Part shown: positions 40,001 to 51,872 of the stretch, one piece after another | How the letters are laid out: each line of letters opens with the position of its first letter | Position numbering within the stretch: the stretch's first letter is position 1 | DNA from: Dirofilaria immitis | Lineage: Eukaryota > Nematoda > Chromadorea > Rhabditida > Onchocercidae | NCBI GenBank assembly: GCA_024305405.1 | Contig: JAKNDB010000047.1 | Location: 62,001-126,000, forward strand | DNA length: 64,000 nucleotides | Direction: 5' to 3' | Made by a program: the position numbers and the translations under genes | The notes under the pieces: model-generated | Database searches by the model: none | Told to the model about the DNA's origin: nothing | The model's input: only the letters and a program-made list of their open reading frames with translations

Positions 40001-41263
40001 TCGCATACATATCACACTTTCTTTCGTTTGAATCAGTTGTTTAAATTATTGTCCAAAAATTCAATTCACAAATAAAAAGCTAAAAAACGGAAAAATTTAA
40101 CAATTAAGCAAAAATATGTATTAATATTAATATTATTATAAGAAATAAAATTACATTAGAAATAATTTTTTATTTAAATAAAAAATAAAATTAAAAAAAT
40201 CTAAAAAGAAAAGCTTAGAAATTATAGTTTGAATCGAAATTTTAAGCAATAAATTATATCAAAATATAGGATGAAAGCAGAATTATATTAAAAAGGAAAG
40301 TGCGAAGTTCGTAAATTACATTTTAAATTAAAATTTTAGACTGCAATTGAAATTCAAAAATTACTAGAATTCTTTTTGTCATTTAATGAGTCAATTAAAA
40401 TAGTAAGAATGAGATTCGACACAATCATTAATAAGATTAAGAAAATTAAGTCTAGTTGATTAATGATATCATGAAATGGTTAAAAATTAAAAATTAAATT
40501 AAGGCAAAAAAATTGCCTAATGAAAATTAAACCCTATCAAGGCCATATGTTCTTTTCATTGATTTACTGGCTCATTTGAGAATAATATATTTTTGCAGTT
40601 TGATTTATTAACTTCCATCTATCTATTCATTTTCATCTTTAATTGTTTAAATTTAAAACAATATATGATAATTTATGCAAGACAATATATGATAACTTTT
40701 TTATTTTTATTTTTTGATTAAAAAAATATATATTCAATCAATTTATTAGACAGATTGCTTCTATTTTTTGAAATATTTAATTGCAAAAAAAAAAATTTTA
40801 TATTATTAAAAAAAGACAGGAAAGAATGTTTTGTATGAAAAATTAAAAATGAGAATTTTAGGATGGGAAAAGATGAAAATTTTTGAACGCAAGAATAAAG
40901 AAAAAAGAGAGAGAGAGAAAGAGGAAGAAGAGGAAAATAATAAAAGGAATTTAATTTATAATATTTTTCATATAATATGGAAAATATGTAACATATATAG
41001 GATAAAGGTCAGCACAATAATTAAAAGATCCTGAAGAAGGAGCTGACCTATTTAGCAACAGATATCAAAGAAAAGTGTAAATAAAGCATTATGACCTTTG
41101 AGATGTCATTTGCTAGGATAATATGAACGACATTCATATTATCGTCATTTCTGTTTCTTAAAAAAATGATATAAACAAAAATAATGGTATTAATTTTTTA
41201 CCTTTCAAAATATTTATAGTTGAGATCTGGAACAGCATTATAGCTGTATGAGGCGTAAAACAT
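16957..41263 (-). CDS. TRPM-family cation channel (GON-2/GTL-like)
   Basis: About 49 exons and 2,120 residues, splice phase consistent end to end apart from listed deficits. TRPM channels are tetrameric plasma-membrane channels for Ca2+, Mg2+ and other cations. In C. elegans GON-2, GTL-1 and GTL-2 serve gonad division, gut ion uptake and excretion. In order: low-complexity N-terminus (exons 1-7), TRPM N-terminal SLOG-type domain (8-17), TRPM homology/ankyrin-like helices (18-27), acidic Ser-rich linker (27-31), six membrane segments with pore (32-37), TRP helix (38), coiled coil (40-41), Ser/Thr-rich tail (42-49). No alpha-kinase or NUDIX domain is seen. The length fits GON-2 better than the shorter GTL proteins, but orthology is not proven. 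Frame breaks lie in exons 13, 18, 19, 33, 42 and 47. GON-2 is among the channels reported to respond to the antifilarial diethylcarbamazine. Confidence 0.92.
22202..26377 (-). other. TRPM exons 28-37 (linker, membrane segments, pore)
   Basis: Exons 26377-26312, 25889-25760, 25055-24930, 24546-24374, 23893-23693, 23347-23206, 23089-22975, 22797-22608, 22473-22411 and 22304-22202. Exons 28-31 form a basic, Ser-rich linker. Exon 32 starts S1 with [13 protein letters not shown]; exon 33 gives [19 protein letters not shown]; exon 34 has S4 ([19 protein letters not shown]). Exon 35 carries S5 ([20 protein letters not shown]) and the pore helix [20 protein letters not shown]. Exon 36 is the outer-pore loop. 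Exon 37 supplies a second pore Cys (DETCPYGYW, possible disulphide partner) and S6 ([17 protein letters not shown]). Exon 33 lacks one base in the A5 run at 23299-23303. Confidence 0.94.
26531..30432 (-). other. TRPM exons 18-27 (homology region to pre-S1 helix)
   Basis: Exons 30432-30269, 29943-29801, 29319-29134, 28999-28835, 28680-28602, 28475-28336, 28065-27968, 27493-27332, 27111-27061 and 26738-26531. Landmarks: [109 protein letters not shown] and [16 protein letters not shown]. The pre-S1 segment reads [20 protein letters not shown]. It is followed by an eight-serine run and an SSDDDLQD acidic patch with casein-kinase-2-like sites. Exon 18 lacks one base near 30421, and exon 19 one base in the CCC at 29843-29845. 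Confidence 0.92.
30762..34839 (-). other. TRPM exons 6-17 (linker and N-terminal SLOG-type domain)
   Basis: Exons 34839-34676, 34195-34091, 33948-33863, 33744-33588, 33428-33338, 32918-32774, 32557-32475, 32325-32189, 32057-31948, 31790-31638, 31309-31220 and 30885-30762. Family motifs in order: [118 protein letters not shown] and [20 protein letters not shown]. Exon 13 carries an in-frame TAA exactly where the invariant IAPWG motif is expected (32208-32225); three bases are missing there in two places. Confidence 0.93.
35783..36103 (-). CDS. Candidate TRPM cassette exon 5, Thr/Ala-rich
   Basis: Open for 107 codons on the minus strand between an AG at 36105-36104 and a GTAATA donor at 35782. 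It enters in phase 1 (after the G left by exon 4) and leaves in phase 1 (before the AA that starts exon 6), so it can be included or skipped without changing frame. It encodes a complex part ([39 protein letters not shown]) followed by a Thr/Ala/Val-rich stretch. It is the only GC-richer island in a 4.1-kb intron. The trinucleotide-rich half also opens other frames, and the acceptor is not T-rich, so this is inferred, not proven. Confidence 0.5.
36443..36550. repeat. 22-bp direct repeats ending in a perfect 46-bp palindrome
   Basis: Several copies of a unit containing TGTTGGCATATCCATGCATG run head to tail. The last copy is followed by its own inverted copy, so 36505-36550 is a perfect palindrome of 23 + 23 bases with no spacer, able to form a cruciform. 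It sits inside the large TRPM 5' intron. Confidence 0.9.
38981..41263 (-). other. TRPM exons 1-4 (N-terminal segment)
   Basis: Exons 41263-41202, 40020-39953, 39620-39515 and 39072-38981. Exon 1 is proposed from ATG at 41263 reading [20 protein letters not shown] with a GTAAAA donor, joining in phase to exon 2 through a weak, non-T-rich acceptor. The fallback start is ATG at 40010 ([19 protein letters not shown]), which has an in-frame stop upstream in genomic DNA. Exon 3 encodes an amphipathic-looking segment ([20 protein letters not shown]). Exon 4 has a GNGNGNG and HRHRHR simple-sequence stretch. Exons 2-4 are firm; exon 1 is tentative. Confidence 0.65.
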
Positions 41264-44200
41264 TAGCCGGGTGTAATTTCTGAACTGAATAATGAAACGT
41301 CTCGTCCACGTCGTCCACGTAAGTTCATTCACGATTTCATCAAATCGTATTTTTCAGACTTCAAATGTTGAATAATCAAAATTAAAATCAATAAACGCGA
41401 ATTTTCTTCTTTTTTTTTCTCTAAAAATAACAGAAAGAAAATAATGAAATGATAATGAATTGTAAGGAAAATAAAAAAAAGAAGAAATTGGAAGGAAAAA
41501 TGACAAAAAAAAGTAAAAGAATGATAAGTTTAAAGAGAGAAAAGAAAACTGAAAAAATGATCAAATCAAAATACGATATGCTATCTGAAAATACAGATAA
41601 GATATTCGATACAGACAGATGGATGTAAAATGGTTAAAAAAGGATCTTGAATTGATAACTGATACTACAAAAAATTAGGTTGCAAAACTGTTCGCATCCG
41701 AATCCCTTCGTTTCTTTTTTTTTGAAAAAATAATTCTCATTAGAATTTATATGCATATATTATGGTAAATTTCTGATAATTATAATAATTTCGTAATTAT
41801 TCGCTCAAATTTCTTAGCATATCAAAATCTTTATATTAGAATCAGAAAATCAGATGATAAAAAAATTATATTTAGTAATCATTCGATTAAATTTCTTAAC
41901 AATAATATATATTAGAATCTTTATATGAGAATCCGAAAAATCGGATAACGACAGAAGAAAATGATCAATAGCAATATATCGTATTATAGAAAAATTTTAG
42001 CAAACAAAAACGAATGCTAATTTAAAAATACTAATCAAAATGAATTGATAGATAAAAAATGATTTTCAATGATTCTGGATAGATTGAAAATATTTTGCAT
42101 TGAAAAATTTCTGAAAAAAATTGATTAGTAAATTTTAAAATAATGCATAAATTAAACAATTTGATAAGAATAAAGGAAGCCTAGTGAAATTAGCTATTGC
42201 ATTGTATTTCATATATAATATCGCAAAAGAAATTCATATTATCAAATTTAAAAATAGTATGATATCCATTTTTCATCGATAAAATTATTTATAATTTTTT
42301 TTTTAGAAAAATTTATTGGCAAAAATTTTATTTTTTACCAACTTTCAAATTTCGCAAATTTTTAAGTAATCAAAATCAAAAGAAAATAAATTAAAGAAAT
42401 AGAAAAATTTTCTGAAAAATTTTGAGTTTAAAAGGAAATTAAATTTATTTTTTAACCAATGTGTAAAATCTTTTCCAATTTTTTTTTCACCGCAAGAAAT
42501 ATTAAAATAATAATCGTTTTTACCTTCTCTGTTGGCAAATTTTTATGTAAAAAAATATTTTAGAAAAAAAAGGAAAGAAATTTTCGTATAAAAAATGTAA
42601 AAAAAAGAATTTAGAAAACATAAATTAAAAAATAAGAAATTTTCGCGCATTGAAAATGGAATTTTCGTGAAATAATATAAGAGAAAAACGATAAAATGAA
42701 ATAAAATATGAATGCAATTTCATGAAACATTTATAAAAATTTCATTTTTTTCTTCCATTTCTTATCGGGAAAACAAAAAAACCTGTCGAGAAAAATAAAA
42801 AAAGGAATGAAATAAAAGCAGAAATAAAAAGGAAAAAAAGACGAAAATATGAGTAATAATTAAACATTGTTCAATTGTGATAATTTCTAAATTAAATATC
42901 AAAAATAAATATTTCAACAAAAAGAAATGTTAAATTGCTACCTTTTATTAACTTCAAATTTGCAATGAATTTTTGAAGCGAAAAATTCAAACAATTAAAT
43001 TTTAATATTTGAATAAAATTTAGCAAAAAGTCTTAAAAGTTATAAACTGAAATAAAATGATCAAGATTTTTCAACTCATTCATCTAAAATTGATTAAATT
43101 TTTAATCGGAATTTAATTATTCCAACATGATTACTTGAAACTCATAAAAACTAATTATTTAAACATTTCAATCAAATTAATTAATATTTTTTTATCTTTT
43201 ACCGCATTTTTACAGTAAACGAGAGGCTATATTTTAATATGGCTTTCATTATCCATAATGTTTTATCAATTTATTATCACTTGTTATCATATTTCATTCA
43301 AATTTTAAAGTAAAATGAACTTTTTATAATTATTAGTAAAAAAAGTTGGCAATAAAGAAAAAATTTCTTCAAATTAAACTTATTTAAATACTTAATAAAT
43401 AATAGAATGAAAATTAGAAATTTATCTAAATATTTAGTAAATAATAACAAATAGAATTTATAATATTTATTTGCTTATTATTCTATTTAATAGAAATGAA
43501 TTATTAAAGATCAATAGTCAAAAAATAAGAATGATTAAACGGAAAAAATATAAGGAAAATTGTTTATAAAAATATATTTATTTATTATAATATTTTTTTA
43601 AAACTGTTCTTTGATAAAAAGAATTTTCTTTGTTTTTACATAAAAGTTCAATTTCTAAGTTTGATTTATTACTTGTTTTTTCAACAAAACAATATTTATA
43701 TACATGTTCGTTTTTTTTTTTTTTATATCTTTAATTAGTTTTAAAAGCAATTATCACACTAACTTATCATTTAAACAATTAAGAAGAAAGAAAAAAACGA
43801 GAGAAATTAATTCCTCCTTTTTGTTTAAATTAAAAAGATAAAAGTTTCTAATAAAAACTGATAGATAGAAGATAAGAGATAAGATTAAGAAAAAAAAGTG
43901 AATTTTGTTAAATGAAAAAGAAATAATTTTCAAAAAAATGCTTTCAATTTTTTCTTTTATTCTTATAAAATTATACAAATGAGGAAGTAAAAAGGAAATG
44001 AAAATAAAATTTTTTTTTTTATTAAATAGAAAGATTGGAATTAATTAATTCAAGAATTAAAAAGAATTGATTGAAAATTTAGATTAAATAAGCTTTGATA
44101 AGTTATCATTCATTCTTATTTTATATACTATAATTAATGATTGATTGATTAAATTTAGATAAAATAATTTGAATAATGAAAATAAACTGTTATATTTATC

Positions 44201-45778
44201 AAATGGTATCGAAGGAATTGTTCACTCATTTTGTTTGATTGCAATTTTTACAAAAACAAATATTATACTTTATTTTATTAGATATCGAATTTGAAACATT
44301 TATTTATAATAGAATGAAATTAAATAAAAATAATTTATATAAAAATTATTTATTTATTTTTATTCGATTACAATTTTACGATTTAAATTTAATTAAATTA
44401 GACTTTTGAATCAAACAAATATTATATTTTATTTATTTGTAAATTGAATATAAAGTATTCATTTTTTGATAAATAAATAAAAACTAAATAAAAGTATTTA
44501 ATGTAAAATGGAAAGTTTGTATAATTTTATCAGACACATAATTAAATTTTTATCATTTTTCATATCATTCAATTTATGAATATGGAAAATGATAATTTTA
44601 ATTATTTTGCGAAATTACTTAGAGATGGTTTATTATGAATTAAAAATTAAATTTTCGAAATGTATAAATTGTGATTTGGTGATTGAGCCGGGAAAATAAA
44701 AATAATCTAATAGATGGAATAAATAAATGGAAATTGAAAAAATATCATACTAATACTGAAACCTTTGAAATAATTAAGTTTTGCAATAATTAATTATAAA
44801 GCAATTTGAAAATACATTTATAAGATTTATGAAATAAGAAATAATCCTATCAATTATAATTAAATTTCGTCTGTAAAAACAAATTAAATCATATATTTTT
44901 AAAAATCAAAAAGAAAAATTCAATTAATTGCTAATCAATTGAATTGATGCGAAATTTAATTATTTCTACGACCGATTTTAAAAAAAAGTTTTTTTAATGA
45001 AAATTAAAGAATTGAATTAAAATCGAAATTACTAAATATTTAAAAGTATAATAAAAACAAAATTTTCGCTCTTAAAATAATTTTAAAGCATTTTTTAGCC
45101 ATTTCTTTCCATAATTAAATTAAAATAATTTTTTCCTATTTAAATGCATTTTTTGATTTAATTTTTCTTTTTTGATTTAACTTTCATATTTAAAAAAGAA
45201 ATTTTTTCAATTTATATTATTAATAATTAAACCAATCTTTCTTTTATAAAATGCCGAAAATGTTGCTTATTAAAATTTCTATCAAAATTGTGATATACAA
45301 ATTATAGAACAAAAATATGAATACAAATATAATTAATTAATTAAGTTAAAGAGTTAAATTAATATTAAAAAAAAAGAAATTTAAAAGAATTATTAAACTT
45401 TAAACTTATCATAACTCTATGAAATTTTATTAAGTTAAGCTAATAATGCTTAAATTTCATTGCAACTTTGACAAAATTTGAAAAGTATGCTAAATTAATT
45501 AATGCTAATAATAATAATGTAATGCTTGCAAAGTAAAAAATTAAATGTTTAAAAATTAAAAACAACAAGCAATTATATGAAATAAATATTGATATGATAA
45601 AAAGATTACGCAAAATGAAGAAAGGGTAGGGGATGAATAGAGCAGAAAAATGAATAATTTTATTTTTAGAATTAGACAGAAAAGAAAAAAATTTTAAGAT
45701 AGAAATAAAATTAGTAAAACTAATAAAAATTTCTTCTAACTTATACATAAATATGAACATATATTTGCGCCCATACAT

Positions 45779-46153
45779 ACCTACATACTCCTACATACAC
45801 ACCGACATACACCCACTTCTATACATACGCTCACATACCGGTACAAGCATATACATACACACATAATACATGATATATACATCCATATACGCCAACATAC
45901 ATACACAATGTACACACCTACATTCATATATATATATATATATACGTATATATAGCACACAATATATAAGTACATATACACATACACATACGTATACATA
46001 GACATACACACATACTCACATAGACACATATATCTAAATGCATAATATAATACATGTACAGCCACATACATACAGTACACACACATACACTCATAACATG
46101 TATATACACGAAAACATATAATACATTTACATATATATATGTATATACAAACT

Positions 46154-46190
<37 letters not shown>

Positions 46191-46235
46191 ATATATATAT
46201 ACATACATGCATATATACATATATATACACATATA
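45779..46235. repeat. TACA/CA/TA microsatellite cluster
   Basis: About 450 bases of mixed (TACA), (TATA) and (CA) repeats, with an uninterrupted CA run at about 46158-46186. Open frames appear on both strands because the repeat lacks stops; these are not genes. Confidence 0.9.
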
Positions 46236-48419
46236 AATTATATAAATTGCTTGATTACCATACCCATACAGTATGCTAAGAGAATGTAAATAAAATAGTA
46301 TGTTATGTAAATAAATGACATTCATAAATTTTGAAAAATAAGAAATATAATTTTTTTTTCTGAATTTTTCTATTTCATTTATATATATTTATGTAAAGAG
46401 AGAAGAAGAAAGAAAAAAGAAGAGAAGGAAATAGGATAGAAAAGAGAAGAGAAGAGAGAAGGAAAGAAAAGATGAAAAGAGCAATTGTTAAAGGATAAAA
46501 ATTCATTAAACTTCTACTAACTAATAAATAAATAATTTAAAAAGCAATTCCATAGGAAGGAGAAACTTTTTAAGCAAAAATTCATTACCATTGCTAATAA
46601 TAATACGTTAAGAAATAAATTTTGCATAATATTTTCTTTTTTTATTATTATTATTATAAAATGGATATTTCTATTTTTCTTTGAAATTATATTAATTTTG
46701 TTAATTAAATTATTAAATTTTTCATCGATGCTTTCTTTTTTTTTAAATAATTCATTTCAATATTATGTCTATTTTTAACAATTAAATAAGTTAATAATTT
46801 CATAATATTTGTTGAAAATAATTAATACTATTAATTAAATCGATTAAAATTACCGTAAGCACTTATTAATATTTTTGGGTAGTAATTAATCCATTAATTA
46901 AAACAAATTAAAAAGTGCTATTAATATTGTTATTATTATTATTCATAGTAATCAATCGATATTATTAATTAAACAAATTAAAATTTAAGGAATTATTATT
47001 AGCTATTTTTGAAAATAAATTATAATGAATATTTTTCATTTATAGCAAAAATTTTCGAAAATTCATAAAAACAAAAAGAAAATTATTTGGTACAAATCTA
47101 TCAGAAAAAGCAAAAAAAAGATATTGCAATTTTGACTTATTTATTTTCTTTTAAACTAACATAAGCAATAATTTCGTTTTTCATTTTAATAATCTTTTGT
47201 AAAATCGAAAACTTTTTTGCTTCTTTCTTTATTTGTAAAAAAATCTTTTAGAAATAAAAATTTCAGAAAAAAATTTCATAGTACGATTTGGTCCTTGTAC
47301 TTTAAAGGAAGTGTTTTCATTTTTTATTACTTAATAATTTTTTTAAAAAATTTTATTAATTCTTTTTTATTTGTTAAAACATTATCAAAAATAAAAGTAA
47401 AAATATTACGGTATAATTTATTTGTTAATATAAAAACATTCCTTTTTTTTTATTTCAATGATTTTTAAAAATTTTCACAAAAGCAAAAAATTTCCCATTC
47501 ATTCTTTTTCTTAAATTTATTAAAATTTTAGAAAGAAAAAGTCCTACTTCAAAAAAAAATCACAAAATAAAAAATTTTGTTTGACTCTTTTTTTTTTAAT
47601 TTATCAAAAATCTACCGGAAGTAAATGTATGAAAAACAAGGAAATGATTCAACTGCTTATGAATCATAACAATAACTTCAAAAAAGCAAGAAAAAATTTA
47701 AAAAAATTAGCGCTAGAAAAAATAGATCGACGATTGATACCATAAATCAAAAATACTAAGTAAACTTTTTATCAAATGATATTTTGCAATAAAATAAAAT
47801 CAAACAAGTATGAATGAGCGATTGTTTGATAACAAAAAAAATTTCATCAATCTGTCAAGATTTATTTATCAGTCATAAAATGGGTTTTTTTCCAACAATT
47901 GAGATTTTCCATACAAAAGAAATTTTACAATTCAAGAATTTTTGAATTTACATGAAAATCTCAAATATATGCACAACTTTGTTATATGTATTAGAAAGAG
48001 TGAGAATACTTTTTTTTTCTAAAAATATTATTAAATATTATTATAGAATTTTTCAAAATTCTATAATAATTTCAAAAGATTAATTAAAAAAATAAAATAT
48101 TTAAAAGAATTACTTATATGGCAAAATACTAATTAAAACAAATTTTTTTTGCTTGAAATTATGAAATGAAAAAAATAAATTAATTTTTACAAAATAATAA
48201 CGTTAATTTTTCAGAGAATGAGGAAGAAAAAGGAAACAAAAAATAAAAATATTTTTGCTGACAATATTTCATGCAAAGAAAAAAAGGAAGAAATTATTAG
48301 TTGTAAAAACTTTTTATGTATTAACAAATATTTTTCGTAAAATTGGAAAAAAATCAATAATATGAACAACGATTAATAAACATAATAATAGCGTCGTTTT
48401 TTTTCTGATTGATATATAT

Positions 48420-49270
48420 ACTTTTTTCATTTTCATCATCATTAATATTGTTTATTAACATTGTTGTTGTTATTATTGCTCCTAATAGATCGTTATTGTT
48501 GTTGTTATCATCGTTAACATCGTCATCTTCATTCTTATTGTTTTCAGAAACAAATGATAAAAATGATGATGATAGGAACGATATAAATAATGTCATTAAT
48601 CGTTGTCATTTCTAACATCGCCCTTACATCACAAATCTATCATCATCATTATTTCTACTGTCCTAGTATTACTATTCTTATTTTCATCAACATCAACATC
48701 ATTATCATTGCCAGTAAATCATTAATTATTATTGTTATCATCTTCATTCTCATTATTTAAAAAAATGAATAGTATTAATAGTACCGATATAATTACTACT
48801 ATTAATTGTTATCATCAACATCAATTCTAGCATCGCTTATTATTATTTTTTAAAAATTACTTTGAATATCATTATTACTATTTGTCAGCATCAGTTATTC
48901 GTTGATATTAGCATTATTATTGTCATTTCTTAAAATTATCATTATTACTGTTAGTCATTATCACTAGTATCATTTTTATTCATCACCTTAATCATTTTTT
49001 TTTCAAATATATCATCCTCACTACTATTTGCTAGCATTAGCATCACTGTTATCATTTTTAACTATTATTATTACCATTAATTGAAAATAACTAATAACAA
49101 AAATTAGTAATAATAATATCACCAAAATCAATATCATTTTAAATGACACTAATAATAACAATTAATGATAATAATTAATTAGTATCAGTATCATTTATAT
49201 TCATCATTCCAATCATTTTTTAAAAGAATTATTATCTTTAACATTAATTATTACTGATTGTTATCAAAGA
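48420..49270. repeat. Degenerate ATC/ATT trinucleotide-rich region
   Basis: About 850 bases dominated by ATC, ATT, TTG and CAT triplets (phrases such as TTATCATCATTATT), without a fixed longer period. Looks like an old, decayed trinucleotide array. Confidence 0.7.
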
Positions 49271-50844
49271 TATAAATAAATCTTACACGCAAAAGAAAAA
49301 AATGTTGTACTGATTAATTGTAGAAATCTCACACTGATTAAGTATAAAAATGTGATACTAATTAAACGTAAAAATATTATAATGATTAAACACAAACAAT
49401 GAAAATAAACTTTTTTAAACGAAGAAAAAGAGTATTTTTGTTTGAAAAGATTTTTGCTTCTAACAAAAATACCAACTGTTAAAATGTGATACGTGGCCGT
49501 AAAAGTGTAATAAAAGTAGAGAAAAGATGAAAAAAAAAGATGAAAAAGAATAAAGGCATAGGAAAGGTGAAAAAATTTTTAAAAATTGAAAAGGTCATGA
49601 GTATTTCAAACATCCGGATGAATCAATTATTCTCTCTCTTTTTTTTTTTTAAATTAAATCAATAATAATATATTTAAATTTCTGTGTAAAAATATTTTTT
49701 CAACTTTATACCTTTTCTAATTAAAACGTATTCTGAATGAGAAATCTTTTATTATACAAATATTTTATAAGTAATCTTTATTAGACGAAAAATCGAAATA
49801 AAAAAATTATTTTAATAGTAATTGAAAAAGAGGTAATAATTTAATTAGAATGATCGATTTAATCGTATTATTCGAAAATGCAAAAAAAAAAATTAAAATT
49901 TAATGAATGAAATAAATAAAATTTGATATTAATGGATTCTGAAATCCTATTTTTATACCAATTATCATTGAGAAATACAAGTATGTGATTAGAACATTTC
50001 ACAAATTTAGTTAGTAAAATTAAGTAAATAATTCATATAATCATTTCGAACTTATATTTTACGTGAACTGAATATCGAGATCATTGTGAGTTTAGTAATA
50101 GTTTTTTTAGTCATATATTTTATAATCTAATAATAGAAGTATGAAATTTTTATCTTTAGTAACATCTATAAATTTTAATAGAAACAATTTTAATTTGAAG
50201 CCAAAATCCAATTTAATTAAAATATATACTAATATAATTAATAAATTAATCATAAAAATGATGTAGGATGAATATAATAATATGTATAGTAAAAATAAAA
50301 TATAATGTACTATTTATATTATTTTTAAAATTTAAAATAAAGCATAAAAATTAAAAAACGATTTCATATTTAATTTGTAATAAAATTTTAAATTTATATT
50401 TGGAAAAAATTTTGAATTCAATTAGAAATAAAATAGCAAATTGATAAAAAACGTATTGATATGACTGATAAATAAATGAACAGAAATTCTATACAAATTC
50501 CAAAAAAAAAGCAAAAATGAAGAAGTAGAAGTCATAGTAATGGGAATGAAAGAGGAGACGATGCAATACTCGAGAGTGAAGAGGGAACGGCGTCAAGAAT
50601 CGAGAGTAAGAAGAGAATAGAGCAAGAATCGAAAATAGGGGATGATAAATAAGTTGACAACAATAGCATGATACGCTATACTATCACGTTTTCTCTTCTA
50701 GCGTTTAAGCATAATTGCAAACATCGATAGAAAATGATAACAAGAAAAAGTTTGCTTATAAGATAAATTCAATTTATATGTACAAATGAACGTGTATGCG
50801 TGTAGATTGCGTGTACGTTGATACGTATGTCTGTATATGTATTA

Positions 50845-50846
50845 TG

Positions 50847-50880
<34 letters not shown>

Positions 50881-50920
50881 TGTATGTATGTATGTATGTT
50901 TGTGTGTGTGTGTGTGTGTA
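50845..50920. repeat. TATG tetranucleotide and TG dinucleotide microsatellite
   Basis: About a dozen TATG units followed by a TG run. The minus-strand open frame across it (HTHTHTN, YIHTYIHT) is a repeat artefact. Confidence 0.92.
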
Positions 50921-51043
50921 TGCGTAATATATTTGGTATGTAAAGAAAAATTGGCAACTATTTTAGTACCATACTGAAATAAAGATTATATTTGGAGAAA
51001 AAGAAAATACATGAAATATAATTTTTTTTATTTAAAAGTCAAT

Positions 51044-51232
51044 CGATTGATTTCATTATTCATCTTAATGTATTAGTAAATTGATTACTTCATTATACAT
51101 CTTAATGTATTAGTAAATTGATTACTTCATTATTCATCTTAATGTATTAGTAAATTGATTACTTCATTATACATCTTAATGTATTAGTAAATTGATTACT
51201 TCATTATTCATCTTAATGTATTAGTAAATTTA
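51044..51232. repeat. 37-bp tandem repeat, five copies
   Basis: CATCTTAATGTATTAGTAAA starts at 51061, 51098, 51135, 51172 and 51209, exactly 37 bases apart. Copies are almost identical; the only regular difference is TATTCAT versus TATACAT, which alternates between neighbouring copies and suggests growth by duplication of a 74-bp dimer. Confidence 0.93.
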
Positions 51233-51628
51233 TGAATTAAAACAACGAAAAACAGGAACATTTTGCTTATAGTTTTAAATAAAAATCAATATTTGCTTTT
51301 TTCCTTTCTTTCTTTTATTTTTTAAATTTTAATAGATATTTTTTCATTAAATATATTTTTTCTTCTCTAATTTCGTTTCATCGATATTTCATTTCAAATT
51401 TAATTAATATTAATCGAAAAGAAGAACGAAAAAAGATATTACAATTAAAAAGAATTATTTTTTGATAAAGAAATTTCAAAAATTTAGTAAATTTCTTTAT
51501 AAATATATAAAATTTTACTTGAACGATATCGATTTTTATTAAATATATCTAATAAAAATTTATTTATTTGTTAAGTATATATGTATATGTTAATAAGTTA
51601 TATTAACGCGTGTTTATGCATGATAAGA

Positions 51629-51872
51629 TTGATTTTAATTTTTGAGAGTTTTTTGAGATCAAAATAAAAACATGCGTAGGCATGTTGTATATGTATGTAA
51701 ATTAGCGATGTATATATATATATATGTCTGAAAGAATTGATTTCAATTTTCGAAAATTTTTCGAGATCAAAGTATAAGTATTTATAAATATGTGTGGGTA
51801 TGTAAGTAATAGTTGTGCATGTATATGTAAAATTGATTTCAATTTTTGAGAGTTTTTCGAGATCAAAGTATA
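51629..51872. repeat. Three diverged repeats about 100 bases apart
   Basis: Cores at about 51629-51666, 51736-51774 and 51832-51871 share ATTGATTTCAATTTT, GAGAGTTTTTCGAGATCAAA. The spacers are TA/TG-rich. The minus-strand open frame repeats DLEKLSKIEIN for this reason; no protein is inferred. Confidence 0.75.

Noticed and set aside
45781..46325. Overlapping open frames of 60-133 residues
   Set aside because: TACA/CA/TA microsatellite translated into Tyr/Val/Cys or Thr/His repeats.
51044..51232. 37-bp repeats as a possible CRISPR array
   Set aside because: Units are contiguous with no unique spacers, and the genome is eukaryotic.
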